Positions 38,340 through 48,169 are shown, counted from the stretch's first letter. The stretch: 64,000 bases of DNA from CAZHEV01 sp964531335 [NCBI: uncultured bacterium] (GCA_964531335.1 CAZHEV010000015.1:1-64000); one strand, 5' to 3'. Translations and numbers: made by a program. Notes: generated from the letters alone by a model not told the origin.

Positions 38340-38745
38340 CGGATGCAAGGCTCTAGACAAGACGGCCTGCCAGCACATTTGTCCCAACGACCTCATGGTG
38401 CTCAACAAGGACACCATGAAGGCGTACAACAGGGAGCCCGAAATGTGCTGGGAGTGCTACAACTGCGTGAAGATCTGTCCGACCCAGGCCATCGAGGTCA
38501 GGGGCTACGCAGACTTCGTGCCGCTGGGAGCCAGCGTCACTCCGATGCGGAGCACGGACTCCATTATGTGGACGGTGAAGTTCAGAAACGGGACCCTGAA
38601 GCGGTTCAAGTTCCCGATCAGGAGCACGCCCGAGGGATCGGCAGTGCCTGACGGGGGCTGGAAGAGTCCTGATGACTTGAAGAGCCCGCTGTTGTTCACC
38701 GAACCCGAGTCGAGCGGTCTTTCCGAACTTACGAAGCTGAAGTAG
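38308..38745 (+). CDS. aprB: Adenylylsulfate reductase subunit beta
   Basis: A 145-residue electron-transfer subunit of APS reductase. Two [4Fe-4S] clusters are bound by CDGCKALDKTACQHICPN and CWECYNCVKICPTQAIEV. The remainder is a three-stranded sheet and a long C-terminal tail that wraps around AprA (FPIRSTPEGS, LLFTEPESSGLSEL). Clear AAAGGAGG precedes the ATG inside rex. It is followed by aprA 60 bases downstream. Confidence 0.97.
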   Translation: MPSYVIPDKCDGCKALDKTACQHICPNDLMVLNKDTMKAYNREPEMCWECYNCVKICPTQAIEVRGYADFVPLGASVTPMRSTDSIMWTVKFRNGTLKRFKFPIRSTPEGSAVPDGGWKSPDDLKSPLLFTEPESSGLSELTKLK

Positions 38746-38805
38746 TGGGGAAACCGGCGCGGGCTCGCCACGCCCGCGACGATGTGGAAAATGGGAGGCA
38801 GAACA

Positions 38806-40695
38806 ATGGCTGAGTTCGAAACCGTCGAAGTCCAAACCGACCTGCTGATACTGGGGGGCGGTATGGCGGCCTGTGGAGCGGCGGTAGAAGCCGCCTACTG
38901 GGCCAAGCAGAACAACCTCAAGGTTACGCTGGTCGACAAGGCGGCGATGGACCGCAGCGGTGCTGTGGCCATGGGCCTTTCCGCCATCAACCAGTACGTG
39001 GGCCTCAAGGATGGAGAGAACACCCTCGAGGACTACGTCCGTTACGTAAAGAACGACCTGATGGGAATCACCCGTCACGACCTGGTGGCCAGCATAGGCC
39101 GTCACGTCGATTCATCGGTCCACCTGTTCGAGAAGTGGGGCCTTCCGATCTGGACGGACGCCGACGGCAAGTACGTCCACGAAGGCCGCTGGCAGCTCAT
39201 GATCAACGGCGAGTCCTACAAGGTCATCGTCGCAGAGGCCGCGAAGAACGCCCTGGGGACCGACAACATCCACGAGCGCGTCTTCATCGTCGCTCCGTTG
39301 ATGGACGGTGATCGCGTGGCCGGGGCCGTCGGCTTCAGCACTCGCGAGAACAAGTTCTACGTGTACAAGGCCAAGGCCGTTCTGACGGCGCTTGGCGGCG
39401 CAGTCCACGTCTTCAAGCCGCGCTCTTCGGGCGAGGGCCTGGGCCGTGCCTGGTATCCGCCGTGGAACTCCGGCTCGAGCGCCTACTTCGCGCTCCAGGC
39501 CGGCGCCGAGATGACCTGCCAGGAAGTGCGGTTCATCCCCGTGCGGTTCAAGGACGCCTACGGTCCCGTCGGCGCCTGGTTCCTGCTCTTCAAGTCGCAG
39601 GCGACCAACGGGCTGGGCGAGAACTATATGCAGACCCGCAGGCCCGAGCTGGAGAACTGGGCGCCTTACGGCAAGGTCAAGCCCGTCCCGGCCAACCTGC
39701 GTAACTACCTGATGATGCTGGACGTCATGGAAGGCAAGGGCCCGATCTTCATGCGGACCGAGGAGGCCATCCGGAAGCTGTCCGAGGAGGTCGAGGATCC
39801 CAAGGAGCGCAAGAAGAAGCTGAAGGAGCTCGAGGCCGAGGCCTGGGAGGACTTCCTGGACATGACGATCTCGCAGGCGATTCTCTGGGCCGCCAGCAAC
39901 GTGGCTCCCGAGGAGAAGTCCTCAGAGATCGCGGCCGCCGAGCCTTACTTCATCGGCTCGCACTCCGGCGCCTCCGGCGCGTGGGTCAGCGGTCCCGAGG
40001 ACCTGCAGACCGACGAGACCAAGGGCGAGTACTTCTGGGGCTACGAGAACATGGCCACTACCAAGGGCCTGTTCTGTGCCGGCGACGCTTCCGGCGCCTC
40101 CAGTCACAAGTTCTCCTCCGGCTCGCACGCCGAGGGTCGTATCGCGGCCAAGGCCGCCATCAGGTTCATAGTGGACAACAACACGCAGCCCAACGTCGAC
40201 CAGGCTCAGGTCGACGAGTGGCGAAACAGAATCCTGGCTCCGCTGGATCTGTTCCAGGCCCACAAGGCCGGCACCAGCGACCCGGACATCAGCCCGGAGT
40301 ACATCAAGCCCAAGATGTTCATGTTCAGGCTCCAGAAGATCATGGACGAGTACGCCGGCGGAGTTTCCGCGCAGTTCTCGACGAGCAAGCACCAGCTCGA
40401 GAAGGGTCTCGATCTCCTGGCCATGCTCAAGGAGGACGCCGAGAAGCTGGCGGCCGAGGACTTGCACGAGCTGATGAGAGCCTGGGAGAACGTCCACAGG
40501 ATGTGGCAGGCCGAGGCCCACGTGCGTACCATGCTCTTCCGCGAGGAGACGCGCTGGCCGGGCTACTACTTCCGTTCGGATACTCCGAAGATGGACGAGG
40601 CCAACTGGAAGGCTTTCGCCAACTGCAAGTACGACCCGAAGGGCGATGGCTGGGAGATGATAAAGCGCCCCGTCCTCGAGATCGTAAAGGACTAG
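38806..40695 (+). CDS. aprA: Adenylylsulfate reductase subunit alpha
   Basis: A 629-residue FAD subunit that reduces APS to AMP and sulfite in the cytoplasm. The FAD-binding site is LLILGGGMAACGAAVEAAYWA near the N-terminus, followed by MDRSGAVAMGLSAINQYV and GITRHDLVASIGRHVD. GLFCAGDASGASSHKFSSGSH is the succinate dehydrogenase-like FAD segment. ATG 38806 has GGGAGG upstream; the longer start at 38782 is less likely. Full length, with no sign of decay. With Qmo and Sat in the same cluster it suggests the reductive direction. Confidence 0.97.
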   Translation: MAEFETVEVQTDLLILGGGMAACGAAVEAAYWAKQNNLKVTLVDKAAMDRSGAVAMGLSAINQYVGLKDGENTLEDYVRYVKNDLMGITRHDLVASIGRHVDSSVHLFEKWGLPIWTDADGKYVHEGRWQLMINGESYKVIVAEAAKNALGTDNIHERVFIVAPLMDGDRVAGAVGFSTRENKFYVYKAKAVLTALGGAVHVFKPRSSGEGLGRAWYPPWNSGSSAYFALQAGAEMTCQEVRFIPVRFKDAYGPVGAWFLLFKSQATNGLGENYMQTRRPELENWAPYGKVKPVPANLRNYLMMLDVMEGKGPIFMRTEEAIRKLSEEVEDPKERKKKLKELEAEAWEDFLDMTISQAILWAASNVAPEEKSSEIAAAEPYFIGSHSGASGAWVSGPEDLQTDETKGEYFWGYENMATTKGLFCAGDASGASSHKFSSGSHAEGRIAAKAAIRFIVDNNTQPNVDQAQVDEWRNRILAPLDLFQAHKAGTSDPDISPEYIKPKMFMFRLQKIMDEYAGGVSAQFSTSKHQLEKGLDLLAMLKEDAEKLAAEDLHELMRAWENVHRMWQAEAHVRTMLFREETRWPGYYFRSDTPKMDEANWKAFANCKYDPKGDGWEMIKRPVLEIVKD

Positions 40696-40712
40696 GCGAA
40701 CCCGGTCCGACG

Positions 40713-40734
40713 CCGTCCTCGTTCGTGAGGACGG
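40713..40734 (+). promoter_or_regulatory. Hairpin after aprA, probable attenuator or stabiliser
   Basis: CCGTCCTC and GAGGACGG pair around GTTCGT 18 bases after the aprA stop, without a T-tract. A second stem (GGCCCGC/GCGGGCC, about 40757-40787) follows. Such hairpins often set high aprBA relative to downstream genes. Confidence 0.5.
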
Positions 40735-40869
40735 TAGCTGAGTAGTTCACCGTGACGGCCCGCGCGGCACCCAGTGTCGTGCGGGCCTCACGAGCACTTT
40801 GACCCCAGCGCGGCGCCACCAGGGCGCTCGGCGCGAAGGTCCCCCGCGACCGCGCGCCAAGGGGACGAG

Positions 40870-41145
40870 ATGGGCGAAAAGGAAGTCGTTTGCCCGCACT
40901 GCGGCGGCAAGATGGATATGTGGAGCCCGCCACAGGAGGCGAAGTGGGGCTCGGAGGTAGACTACGTCTGCTTCAACGACGAATGCCCATACTATGTGAG
41001 GGGATGGGAGTGGATGATGCAGAAGTACAACGTGCGCGCCTCCTACCGGCACCGTTATAGTCCACAAACCGGCAAGTCCGGTCCTCTTCCCGTCTGGTCA
41101 CCCACAGCCCACAAGAGCGCCGTCATAACCTCACGAGAGGGGTAG
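40870..41145 (+). CDS. Small zinc-ribbon protein in the apr-qmo cluster
   Basis: A 91-residue protein with one predicted zinc knuckle formed by CPHCGG (8-13) and the second pair around [17 protein letters not shown]. The C-terminal third is Ser/Pro-rich and lacks structure. GGGGACGAG precedes the ATG at 40870. I do not recognise a named family; the Trp/Tyr-rich centre recalls ogr/Delta-like ribbons only loosely. Its fixed place between aprA and qmoA, with no break in direction, suggests an accessory role in apr/qmo assembly or regulation, but this is inference. Confidence 0.75.
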   Translation: MGEKEVVCPHCGGKMDMWSPPQEAKWGSEVDYVCFNDECPYYVRGWEWMMQKYNVRASYRHRYSPQTGKSGPLPVWSPTAHKSAVITSREG

Positions 41146-41152
41146 CTCTTCT

Positions 41153-41992
41153 ATGACAGATCTATCTCAGATGGACAGAATGAAGGAGTCCATCCTCAAG
41201 GACATCCCCCGCCTCGGAGAGGATGACAAGTTTCGCTTCGCGTGCCTGAAGTCCCTTCCCTGCTTCAACGAGTGCTGCCGTGACGTCAACATAGTCCTGA
41301 CGCCCTATGACGTCATCAGGATGAAGCACGCCCTCGGGATATCCTCCCAGAAGTTCCTGGAGAAGTACTGCCTTGTCGCAAGCAGCCAGTCTCAGCGACT
41401 GCCCATTGTCTTGTTGCGCCTTCAGGAGGATGACAGGAAGACGTGCCAGTTTGTAACTGAGAGTGGTTGTTCGATTTACGAGGACAGGCCCTGGGCCTGC
41501 CGCTGCTTCCCCATAGGGGTGGCCTCACCCGCCGAAGGCGAGGGCCAGCCCGAGAGGTTCTACTTCCTAATGAAGGAGGACGTCTGCAAGGGGCTGGACG
41601 AGGGCAAGGAGTGGACGGTCCGCGAGTGGCTGGCCGACCAGGGCGTCAATGAGTACGACGAGTTCGGAGAGCTTTTCAAGGAGATCAACCTGCACGAGCA
41701 TTTCCGCCAGGGGGGCAAGCTCGAGCCTCAGAAGTTCGAGATGCTCCACATGGTTTGCTATAACACAGATAAGTTCAGGCGGTTCGTAATGGAGAGCAAC
41801 TTCCTCAAGCGGTTCGTCGTCGACGATGAGACCCTGGAGAAGATCCGCACCGACGACTACGAGCTGCTTCGCTTCGGTTTCAAATGGCTCAAGTTCTGCC
41901 TCTTCGGTGAAGCCACAATGGACATACGCGATCCCGAAGGCGAGAGGAGCAGGCTTGGGGGCGCCACAACTGGGAGGAGACCAACGCAATGA
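41153..41992 (+). CDS. YkgJ family cysteine cluster protein
   Basis: A 279-residue protein of the YkgJ/UPF0153 cysteine-cluster family. The motif CFNECCRDVNIVLTPYDVIR near residue 40, a middle Cys (KTCQFVTESGCSIYEDRP) and CRCFPIG complete the set thought to bind a metal or Fe-S cluster. A long C-terminal extension (about 160-279) goes beyond the usual family length. The qmoA start overlaps its stop by four bases (ATGA), so it is co-translated with qmoA. Probable maturation or assembly role by context; function unproven. Confidence 0.85.
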   Translation: MTDLSQMDRMKESILKDIPRLGEDDKFRFACLKSLPCFNECCRDVNIVLTPYDVIRMKHALGISSQKFLEKYCLVASSQSQRLPIVLLRLQEDDRKTCQFVTESGCSIYEDRPWACRCFPIGVASPAEGEGQPERFYFLMKEDVCKGLDEGKEWTVREWLADQGVNEYDEFGELFKEINLHEHFRQGGKLEPQKFEMLHMVCYNTDKFRRFVMESNFLKRFVVDDETLEKIRTDDYELLRFGFKWLKFCLFGEATMDIRDPEGERSRLGGATTGRRPTQ

Positions 41993-43242
41993 GCCCTCAG
42001 AACAAGAAGGTCCTCGTTGTCGGCGGCGGCATTAGCGGCATCAGCGTCGCCATGGAGGCCGCCGCGGCAGGCAGCGAGGTGGTGGTAGTCGAGAAAAACC
42101 CATATATAGGCGGGCGCGTGGCCCAGATGCACCAGTACTTCCCGAAACTGTGCCCGCCGACATGCGGAATCGAGATCAGCCTCAAGCGGCTTCGCCAGGA
42201 GGGGGCCAGGATCGAGATCCACACGCTCGCGGAAGTCGAGAAGATCACAGGAGAGCCCGGCAATTACCATGCCGTGATTACGCAGCATCCCCGCTTCGTA
42301 AACGAGAACTGCACCTCCTGCGACGCCTGCGTGGATGTCTGCCCGGTTGAGAGGCCCAACGCCTTCAACTACAACATGGACAAGACCAAGGCTATATATC
42401 TCCCCTACGAGCAGGCCTACCCGCTGCGCTACGTCGTGGACCCCGACACCTGCGAGGGCACCTCTTGCAGCAAGTGCGTGGAGGTCTGCGAGTACAACGC
42501 GATAGACCTCGAGGAGAAGCCGGGCAAGATGGAGCTCGACGTGGCGGCGGTAGTCTTCGCGACGGGCTGGGAGCCCTACGACGCGACGAAGATAGAGGCG
42601 CTGGGCTTCGGCCGCTACCCGAACGTCGTGACCAACGTGATGATGGAGAGGCTGGCCGCCCTGACCGGCCCGACAGGCGGGAAGATCACCCGCCCCTCGG
42701 ACGGCAAGGGGATAGAGAGCATAGCCTTCGTCCAGTGCGCCGGATCCAGGGACGAGAACTACCTCAAGCACTGCTCCGGCGTCTGCTGCGCCGCCTCTCT
42801 GAAGCAGGCATCGTACGTGCGCGAGCAGTACCCCGACGCGCAGATGTACATTTTCTACATAGACTTGCGTACCCCTGGGCGGCTCGAGGACTTCCTCCAG
42901 GCCCGTGAGGAGGACGAGAAGATCGCGCTGATCAAGGGCAAGGTGGCGAACATAGAGGGTGGCTCCTCCGGAGAGCTCACCGTCGAGGCGGAGGACGTTC
43001 TGGGTGGAGGCATCGTGCGTAAGACCGTCGACATGGTGGTGCTGGCGACGGGGATAGTTCCATCATCTATAGGAACCGACGTTCCAAGCGGCTTTGTTCG
43101 TGATGAGCACGGGTTCTTGGTGGCCGAGCAGAGCCATCCGGGCATTCTTGCGGCAGGCTGCGTGAAGCGGCCGGTGGACGTCGCCGCTTGCGTGCGGGAC
43201 GCTACCGGCATGGCGCTCAAGGCTATCCAAAATAGGGTGTGA
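41989..43242 (+). CDS. qmoA: Quinone-interacting membrane-bound oxidoreductase subunit A
   Basis: A 417-residue soluble HdrA-like flavoprotein of the QmoABC complex, which passes electrons between menaquinol and AprBA. FAD motif VVGGGISGISVAMEAAAAG at residues 10-28, the HdrA segment GGRVAQMHQYFPKLCPPTCG, a cluster motif CTSCDACVDVCPVE, and the second Cys set CEGTSCSKCVEVCEY. The sequence runs through FATGWEPYDA and ends with a FAD-site MALKAIQ. QmoB follows ten bases later. Confidence 0.95.
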   Translation: MSPQNKKVLVVGGGISGISVAMEAAAAGSEVVVVEKNPYIGGRVAQMHQYFPKLCPPTCGIEISLKRLRQEGARIEIHTLAEVEKITGEPGNYHAVITQHPRFVNENCTSCDACVDVCPVERPNAFNYNMDKTKAIYLPYEQAYPLRYVVDPDTCEGTSCSKCVEVCEYNAIDLEEKPGKMELDVAAVVFATGWEPYDATKIEALGFGRYPNVVTNVMMERLAALTGPTGGKITRPSDGKGIESIAFVQCAGSRDENYLKHCSGVCCAASLKQASYVREQYPDAQMYIFYIDLRTPGRLEDFLQAREEDEKIALIKGKVANIEGGSSGELTVEAEDVLGGGIVRKTVDMVVLATGIVPSSIGTDVPSGFVRDEHGFLVAEQSHPGILAAGCVKRPVDVAACVRDATGMALKAIQNRV

Positions 43243-43251
43243 GGTGGTCAA

Positions 43252-45507
43252 GTGGCAGAAGACAAGAAAATAGCGGCTTATATTTGTACGGGATGTGACA
43301 TAGGCAAATCACTCGACGTCGAAGCCCTGAAGAAGGTCGCCACGGACGAGCACAACCTGGAGATCTGCCGCGAGCACAAGTGGCTGTGCGGCCGGGAGGG
43401 CGTCGAAACCATACGCAAGGACATCGAGGACGGGGCCGACGCCGTGGTCATCGCGGCCTGCTCGCCCCGGGCGATGACCAGCGTGTTCTCCTTCAACGGC
43501 AAGCAGGTCGAGCGGGTAAATCTGCGCGAGCACGTCGTGTGGAGCCACGAGCCCAACGACGAGGACACCCAGATGCTGGCCGAGGACTACCTGCGAATGG
43601 GCATAGTCCGCGGCAAGAAGGCCAAGCTGCCCGAGGCTCATATAGAGGAGATCGACAAGGGCATCGTGGTCGTGGGCGGCGGCGTGACCGGCATGAACGC
43701 GGCGCTCGACGCGGCCAGGGCCGGCTACAAGGTCACGATCATAGAGAAAGAGGACCAGCTCGGCGGATGGGTGGCGAAGTCCCACAAGTCCTTCCCGCGG
43801 CGGCCTCCCTACGACGACCTGGTGGACACAGGCATAGAGGACACCATCTCCAAGGTGGAGTCCGACGAGAACATAAAGGTCCTCAAGGGCGCGAGGATCG
43901 ACAAGGTTGTCGGCCAGCCCGGCCAGTTCGACTTCAAGGTGACGGTGGGCGGAGAGACGAACGAGTTCAGGGCGGGGGCGATAATCCAGGCGACCGGGTG
44001 GAAGCCCTACGACGCCAACAAGCTCGGGTACCTGGCGTACGGAAAGTCCCCCAACGTCGTCACGAACGTCCAGGTCGAGGAGATGATGAAAAACGGCGGC
44101 ATCGCGCGGCCTTCCGACGGTGCCAGACCTAAGTCCGTGGCCTTCATCCAGTGCGCCGGATCGCGCGACAAGGAGCACCTGCCTTACTGCTCCGCGGTGT
44201 GCTGCCGGGTCTCGCTCAAGCAGGCGATGTACGTCAGGGAGCAGAACCCCGACGCGGACGTGTACGTGCTCTACAAGGACATCCGGACGCCGGGCCAGTA
44301 CGAGGACTTCTACAGGCGCGTCCAGGAGGACCCCGGCGTGTACTTCACCAAGGGCGAGGTCAAAGGGATCGAGCCCATCGCCGGCGACAGGCTGAAGATA
44401 GATATGGAGGACACCCTCCTGGGGCCAAAGATCGACGTCGAGGCGGACATGGTCGTGCTCGCGACCGGCATGGTCCCCAACGCCGCCGACGGCGAGAACA
44501 TCCGCGCGCTGATAGACGCCAAGGCCATAGTTGCCAAGGGCGAGGAAGGCGCGCAGCTAAAGCAGGCCAAGGAGACCGTGGAGAAGCTGGCGGACTACGA
44601 GGGCAACGAGATGCTCAATCTCCAGTACCGCCAAGGTCCCGACCTTCCGGTGCTCAAGTACAACTTCCCCGATTCGCACTTTATCTGCTTCCCCTACGAG
44701 ACAAGGCGGACCGGGATCTACGCCGCCGGCTGCACCAGGGCGCCCAACGACAGCGATAGCTGCATCGAGGACGGCACCGGTGCCGCGCTGAAGGCGATCC
44801 AGGCCATCGAGCTGACCACCCGTGGGGTGGCCGTGCACCCGCGCTGGGAGGACAAGTCCTTCCCGGACTTCTTCATGTCGCGATGCACGAAGTGCAAGCG
44901 CTGCACCGAGGAGTGTCCCTTCGGCGTGCTCAACGAGGACGAGCAGGGCACTCCCAAGCCCAACCCCCTGCGCTGCCGCCGTTGCGGCATATGCATGGGG
45001 TCCTGCCCCGAGCGCATCATCTCCTTCGCGGACTACTCGATAGACATAATCGCCTCGATGATAAAGGCGGTAGAGGTGCCCGAGGAGGAGGAGGAAAAAC
45101 CCAGGATGCTGGGGCTCCTGTGCGAGAACGACGCGTATCCCGCGCTGGACACCGCAGGGCTAAAGCGCATCAAGTACTCGCCGTACATCCGCTTCATTCC
45201 GGTGCGGTGCCTGGGCGCCGTGAACGTGGTCTGGATCGCGGACGCCCTTTCCAGGGGCTTCGACGGAGTGCTCCTTGTGGGGTGCAAGTCCGGCGACGAC
45301 TACCAGTGCCACTTCATAAAGGGCAGCGAGCTCATGGGCACCCGAAGCGGCAACGTGAAGGAGAAGCTTCAGCAGCTCGCGCTCGAGGAGGAGAGAGTCA
45401 GGATCGAGGAGCTTGCCATATCCGAATACGACAGGCTTCCGAAGATCATAGAGGAATTTGCGGAGCAGATCGAAGAGGTCGGCCTCAACCCGTTCAAGGG
45501 CTTCTAG
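43252..45507 (+). CDS. qmoB: Quinone-interacting membrane-bound oxidoreductase subunit B
   Basis: A 751-residue HdrA/MvhD fusion. FAD-binding VVVGGGVTGMNAALDAARAG lies at about 138. Fe-S motifs CTKCKRCTEECPFG and CRRCGICMGSCPERI lie at about 543-590. A C-terminal MvhD-like domain (about 620-751) carries RCLGAVNVVWIADAL and VGCKSGDDYQCHFIKG. Soluble and proposed to take part in electron bifurcation or confurcation with QmoA. A GTG start follows the qmoA stop closely. The length and domain order are those of QmoB in sulfate reducers. Confidence 0.95.
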   Translation: MAEDKKIAAYICTGCDIGKSLDVEALKKVATDEHNLEICREHKWLCGREGVETIRKDIEDGADAVVIAACSPRAMTSVFSFNGKQVERVNLREHVVWSHEPNDEDTQMLAEDYLRMGIVRGKKAKLPEAHIEEIDKGIVVVGGGVTGMNAALDAARAGYKVTIIEKEDQLGGWVAKSHKSFPRRPPYDDLVDTGIEDTISKVESDENIKVLKGARIDKVVGQPGQFDFKVTVGGETNEFRAGAIIQATGWKPYDANKLGYLAYGKSPNVVTNVQVEEMMKNGGIARPSDGARPKSVAFIQCAGSRDKEHLPYCSAVCCRVSLKQAMYVREQNPDADVYVLYKDIRTPGQYEDFYRRVQEDPGVYFTKGEVKGIEPIAGDRLKIDMEDTLLGPKIDVEADMVVLATGMVPNAADGENIRALIDAKAIVAKGEEGAQLKQAKETVEKLADYEGNEMLNLQYRQGPDLPVLKYNFPDSHFICFPYETRRTGIYAAGCTRAPNDSDSCIEDGTGAALKAIQAIELTTRGVAVHPRWEDKSFPDFFMSRCTKCKRCTEECPFGVLNEDEQGTPKPNPLRCRRCGICMGSCPERIISFADYSIDIIASMIKAVEVPEEEEEKPRMLGLLCENDAYPALDTAGLKRIKYSPYIRFIPVRCLGAVNVVWIADALSRGFDGVLLVGCKSGDDYQCHFIKGSELMGTRSGNVKEKLQQLALEEERVRIEELAISEYDRLPKIIEEFAEQIEEVGLNPFKGF

Positions 45508-45545
45508 AGGCGGAGTTTCACAGCTTTTAGGAGAAGGCGAGGAGC

Positions 45546-46733
45546 ATGGCAGAATCGTACGCGGTAAAACCAGACAAGGAGTTCGCGAAGGAGATCATCA
45601 AAGGCGGCGCGGACACGCTGAAGCACTGCTTTCAGTGCGCCACCTGCTCGGTCAAGTGCGAGCTGTCCCCGGACGATCATCCCTTCCCACGGAAGGAGAT
45701 GATCTGGGCCCAGTGGGGTCTCAAGGACAAGCTGGTGGGCGATCCCGACGTATGGCTGTGCCATCGCTGCACTGACTGCAGCGTGCACTGCCCGAGGGGC
45801 GCGAGACCTGGCGACGTGATGGCCGCGGTGCGCGACTACACCATAAAGGAGTTCGCGTTTCCCAAGTTCATGGGGAAGGCGATGGGCAAGCCCGCCCTTC
45901 TGCCCTTGATGATGCTCATACCCGCGATCCTCATACTCATAGTGCTGGCCTGGCAGGCCGGCACGCCCGGGCCCGTTGCCGAGAGCGCCCCGGTGAAGAT
46001 GCTGGGCGGGTTCTTCCCCGTTCCCCAGGCCGAGCACGTGGAGTACGCGCTCTTTTTCCCGCACCTGCCGCTTCAGGTAATGTTCGGCGGGTTCGCATTG
46101 CTCGCGCTTTTGGCGGCCGTCGTGGGGGTGAGGCGGTTCTGGGGGGCGATGAAGCGCGCAGCCCCGCCTCCGAACGGAGGCAAGGACCTCGGCGGGTCCG
46201 TGGTCGGCGCGATAAAGGACGTGCTAACCCACAGCAAGTTCAAGTACTGCAACGAGAACAAGAACCGGCACATATCGCACCTGCTCACCTTCTGGGGCTT
46301 TGCAGGGCTCTTCATAGTGACGGTGGGCGTGGTGATCGCAGCCTATGGGTTCGACCACTACCCGCTTCCGCTCTGGGACCCCTTGAAGATCCTCGGCAAC
46401 CTGAGCACCATCGCCATGCTGATAGGCGTGACCTGGATAGTGCTCGAGCGCGCCGGCAAGGACGCGAGCAAGGAGACCAGCACCGGCAAGGACTGGGGCT
46501 TCATAGGGGTGCTCTTGGCGGTCGTTATAACCGGGCTGCTGACGGAGATCGTGCGCTTCGCCAACGTCGATCCCGGCGCCTATATCATATACTTCGTGCA
46601 CCTCGTTCTGGTCTTCACGCTGCTAATGTACTTCCCGTACACGCGCTTCGCCCACATGGTCTACAGGACGGTGGCGCTGGCCTACGCGAGGTACTCCGGG
46701 CGGCCGATCGGGACCAGGAAGAGGCAGGGCTGA
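45546..46733 (+). CDS. qmoC: Quinone-interacting membrane-bound oxidoreductase subunit C
   Basis: A 395-residue membrane subunit. The N-terminal HdrC-like domain binds two [4Fe-4S] clusters (CFQCATCSVKCE and CHRCTDCSVHCPRG). The remainder is a b-type heme membrane domain with about six transmembrane helices (from LLPLMMLIPAILILIVLA to IYFVHLVLVFTLLMYF), containing His residues suitable for heme. It links QmoAB to the menaquinone pool. It lies last in qmoABC; the ~200-base gap to sat holds repeats. Confidence 0.94.
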   Translation: MAESYAVKPDKEFAKEIIKGGADTLKHCFQCATCSVKCELSPDDHPFPRKEMIWAQWGLKDKLVGDPDVWLCHRCTDCSVHCPRGARPGDVMAAVRDYTIKEFAFPKFMGKAMGKPALLPLMMLIPAILILIVLAWQAGTPGPVAESAPVKMLGGFFPVPQAEHVEYALFFPHLPLQVMFGGFALLALLAAVVGVRRFWGAMKRAAPPPNGGKDLGGSVVGAIKDVLTHSKFKYCNENKNRHISHLLTFWGFAGLFIVTVGVVIAAYGFDHYPLPLWDPLKILGNLSTIAMLIGVTWIVLERAGKDASKETSTGKDWGFIGVLLAVVITGLLTEIVRFANVDPGAYIIYFVHLVLVFTLLMYFPYTRFAHMVYRTVALAYARYSGRPIGTRKRQG

Positions 46734-46742
46734 GACTGGCTA

Positions 46743-46831
46743 ACCGGGAGCGGGCTGAAACGCGGACCGGGAGCGCGCCTATAACCGGCTAGGCGAACCG
46801 CAGGCGCGCCGAGACGAACTGACCGGGAGCG
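46743..46831 (+). repeat. Three direct repeats of ACCGGGAGCG upstream of sat
   Basis: ACCGGGAGCG occurs at 46743-46752, 46766-46775 and 46822-46831; two copies extend to GCTGA with one base change. A short palindrome GTTACGGTAAC follows at 46839-46849. They lie in the qmoC-sat gap where a secondary promoter or operator could be. Function unknown. Confidence 0.45.
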
Positions 46832-46939
46832 AGCTGACGTTACGGTAACCTTGCAGACAGGCCTTCCGCGCGAGTGCGAAGGCGGGCCATGCGTAGGTCT
46901 TGGAATCCGAGGGATTCCGCGAGAAGGAGGACTGGTTGT

Positions 46940-48169
46940 ATGAGCAAGCTTGTTAATCCGCACGGGAAAGAAATGAAGCTGAAGCCGCTCCTGCTTGAGG
47001 GCGACGAGCTGGCGGCTGAGAAGAAGAAGGCCGAGGGCCTGCGCAAGCTCAAGATCACGTCCCGAGAGACCGGGGACCTGATCATGATGGGCATCGGCGG
47101 GTTCACGCCCCTGGCGGGCTTTATGTGCGACGAGGACTGGAAGGGCGTCTGCACGCAGATGAAGCTCAAAGACGGCGTATTCTGGCCCATTCCGATCACC
47201 CTGTCCGCGACCAAAGAGGACGCCGACGCGATAAAGGACGGCGAAGAGGTCGCGCTGGTGGACACCGACTCGGGCGAGCTGATGGCCACCATGAAGGTGA
47301 CCAAGAAGTACACGATCGACAAGGAGCTCGAGTGCAAGGAGGTCTACAAGACCACCGATCCCGAGCATCCCGGCGTCAAGATGGTCATGGACCAGAAGGA
47401 AGTCAACCTCGCGGGGCCAGTCAAGGTCCTGAGCGAGGGCATGTTCCCGACGGAGTTCAAGGGCATCTACCAGCGTCCCGCCGAGGCCCGGAAGATCTTC
47501 GAGGAAAGAGGCTGGAGCACGGTCGCCGCGTTGCAGCTACGCAACCCCATGCACAACTCGCATGCCTACTTGGCGAAGGTGGCCATCGAGGTGACAGACG
47601 GCGTGTACATTCACCAGTTGCTCGGCGCCTTGAAGCCCGGCGACATACCCGCCGACATCCGGGTCAAGTGCATCGACGCCCTGGTGCAGGGCTACTTCAG
47701 GCCCGAGCGCGTCGTGATGGGCGGCTACCCGCTCGATATGCGCTACGCCGGGCCACGCGAGGCCCTGCTGCACGCCCTGTTCCGCCAGAACTACGGGTGC
47801 AGCCATCTCATCGTCGGCCGCGACCACGCCGGCGTGGGCGACTACTACGGGCCCTTCGACGCACAGGAGATCTTCGACGAGATCCCCGAGGGAGCGCTGG
47901 AGTGCCAGCCCCTCAAGATGGACTGGACCTTCTACTGCTACAAGTGCGAGAGCATGTCCTCGATGAAGACATGCCCGCACGGCAAGGAAGACAGGCTGCT
48001 GCTGAGCGGCACGGTGCTGAGGAAGACCCTCTCCGAGGGCGGCGAGATACCGTCCGAGTTCAGCAAGCCCGAAGTACTGGCGATCTTGCAGGACTACTAC
48101 CAGAATCTCGCCGACAAAGTCGAGGTCAAGCTGCACAAGGCCGCGACCGGCGGCGAAGAGAAGAAGTAG
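46940..48169 (+). CDS. sat: Sulfate adenylyltransferase (ATP sulfurylase)
   Basis: A 409-residue homo-oligomeric enzyme that activates sulfate with ATP to APS, the first step of sulfate reduction. Core motifs: [12 protein letters not shown] (the QxRNPxHxxH ATP/sulfate site, about 199-210), [11 protein letters not shown] and [12 protein letters not shown]. The C-terminal zinc-like [16 protein letters not shown] is present, as in dissimilatory Sat. The ATG at 46940 has AGAAGGAGG upstream, which rules out the longer reading. It is the last gene of the rex-apr-qmo-sat cluster. Confidence 0.97.
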   Translation: MSKLVNPHGKEMKLKPLLLEGDELAAEKKKAEGLRKLKITSRETGDLIMMGIGGFTPLAGFMCDEDWKGVCTQMKLKDGVFWPIPITLSATKEDADAIKDGEEVALVDTDSGELMATMKVTKKYTIDKELECKEVYKTTDPEHPGVKMVMDQKEVNLAGPVKVLSEGMFPTEFKGIYQRPAEARKIFEERGWSTVAALQLRNPMHNSHAYLAKVAIEVTDGVYIHQLLGALKPGDIPADIRVKCIDALVQGYFRPERVVMGGYPLDMRYAGPREALLHALFRQNYGCSHLIVGRDHAGVGDYYGPFDAQEIFDEIPEGALECQPLKMDWTFYCYKCESMSSMKTCPHGKEDRLLLSGTVLRKTLSEGGEIPSEFSKPEVLAILQDYYQNLADKVEVKLHKAATGGEEKK

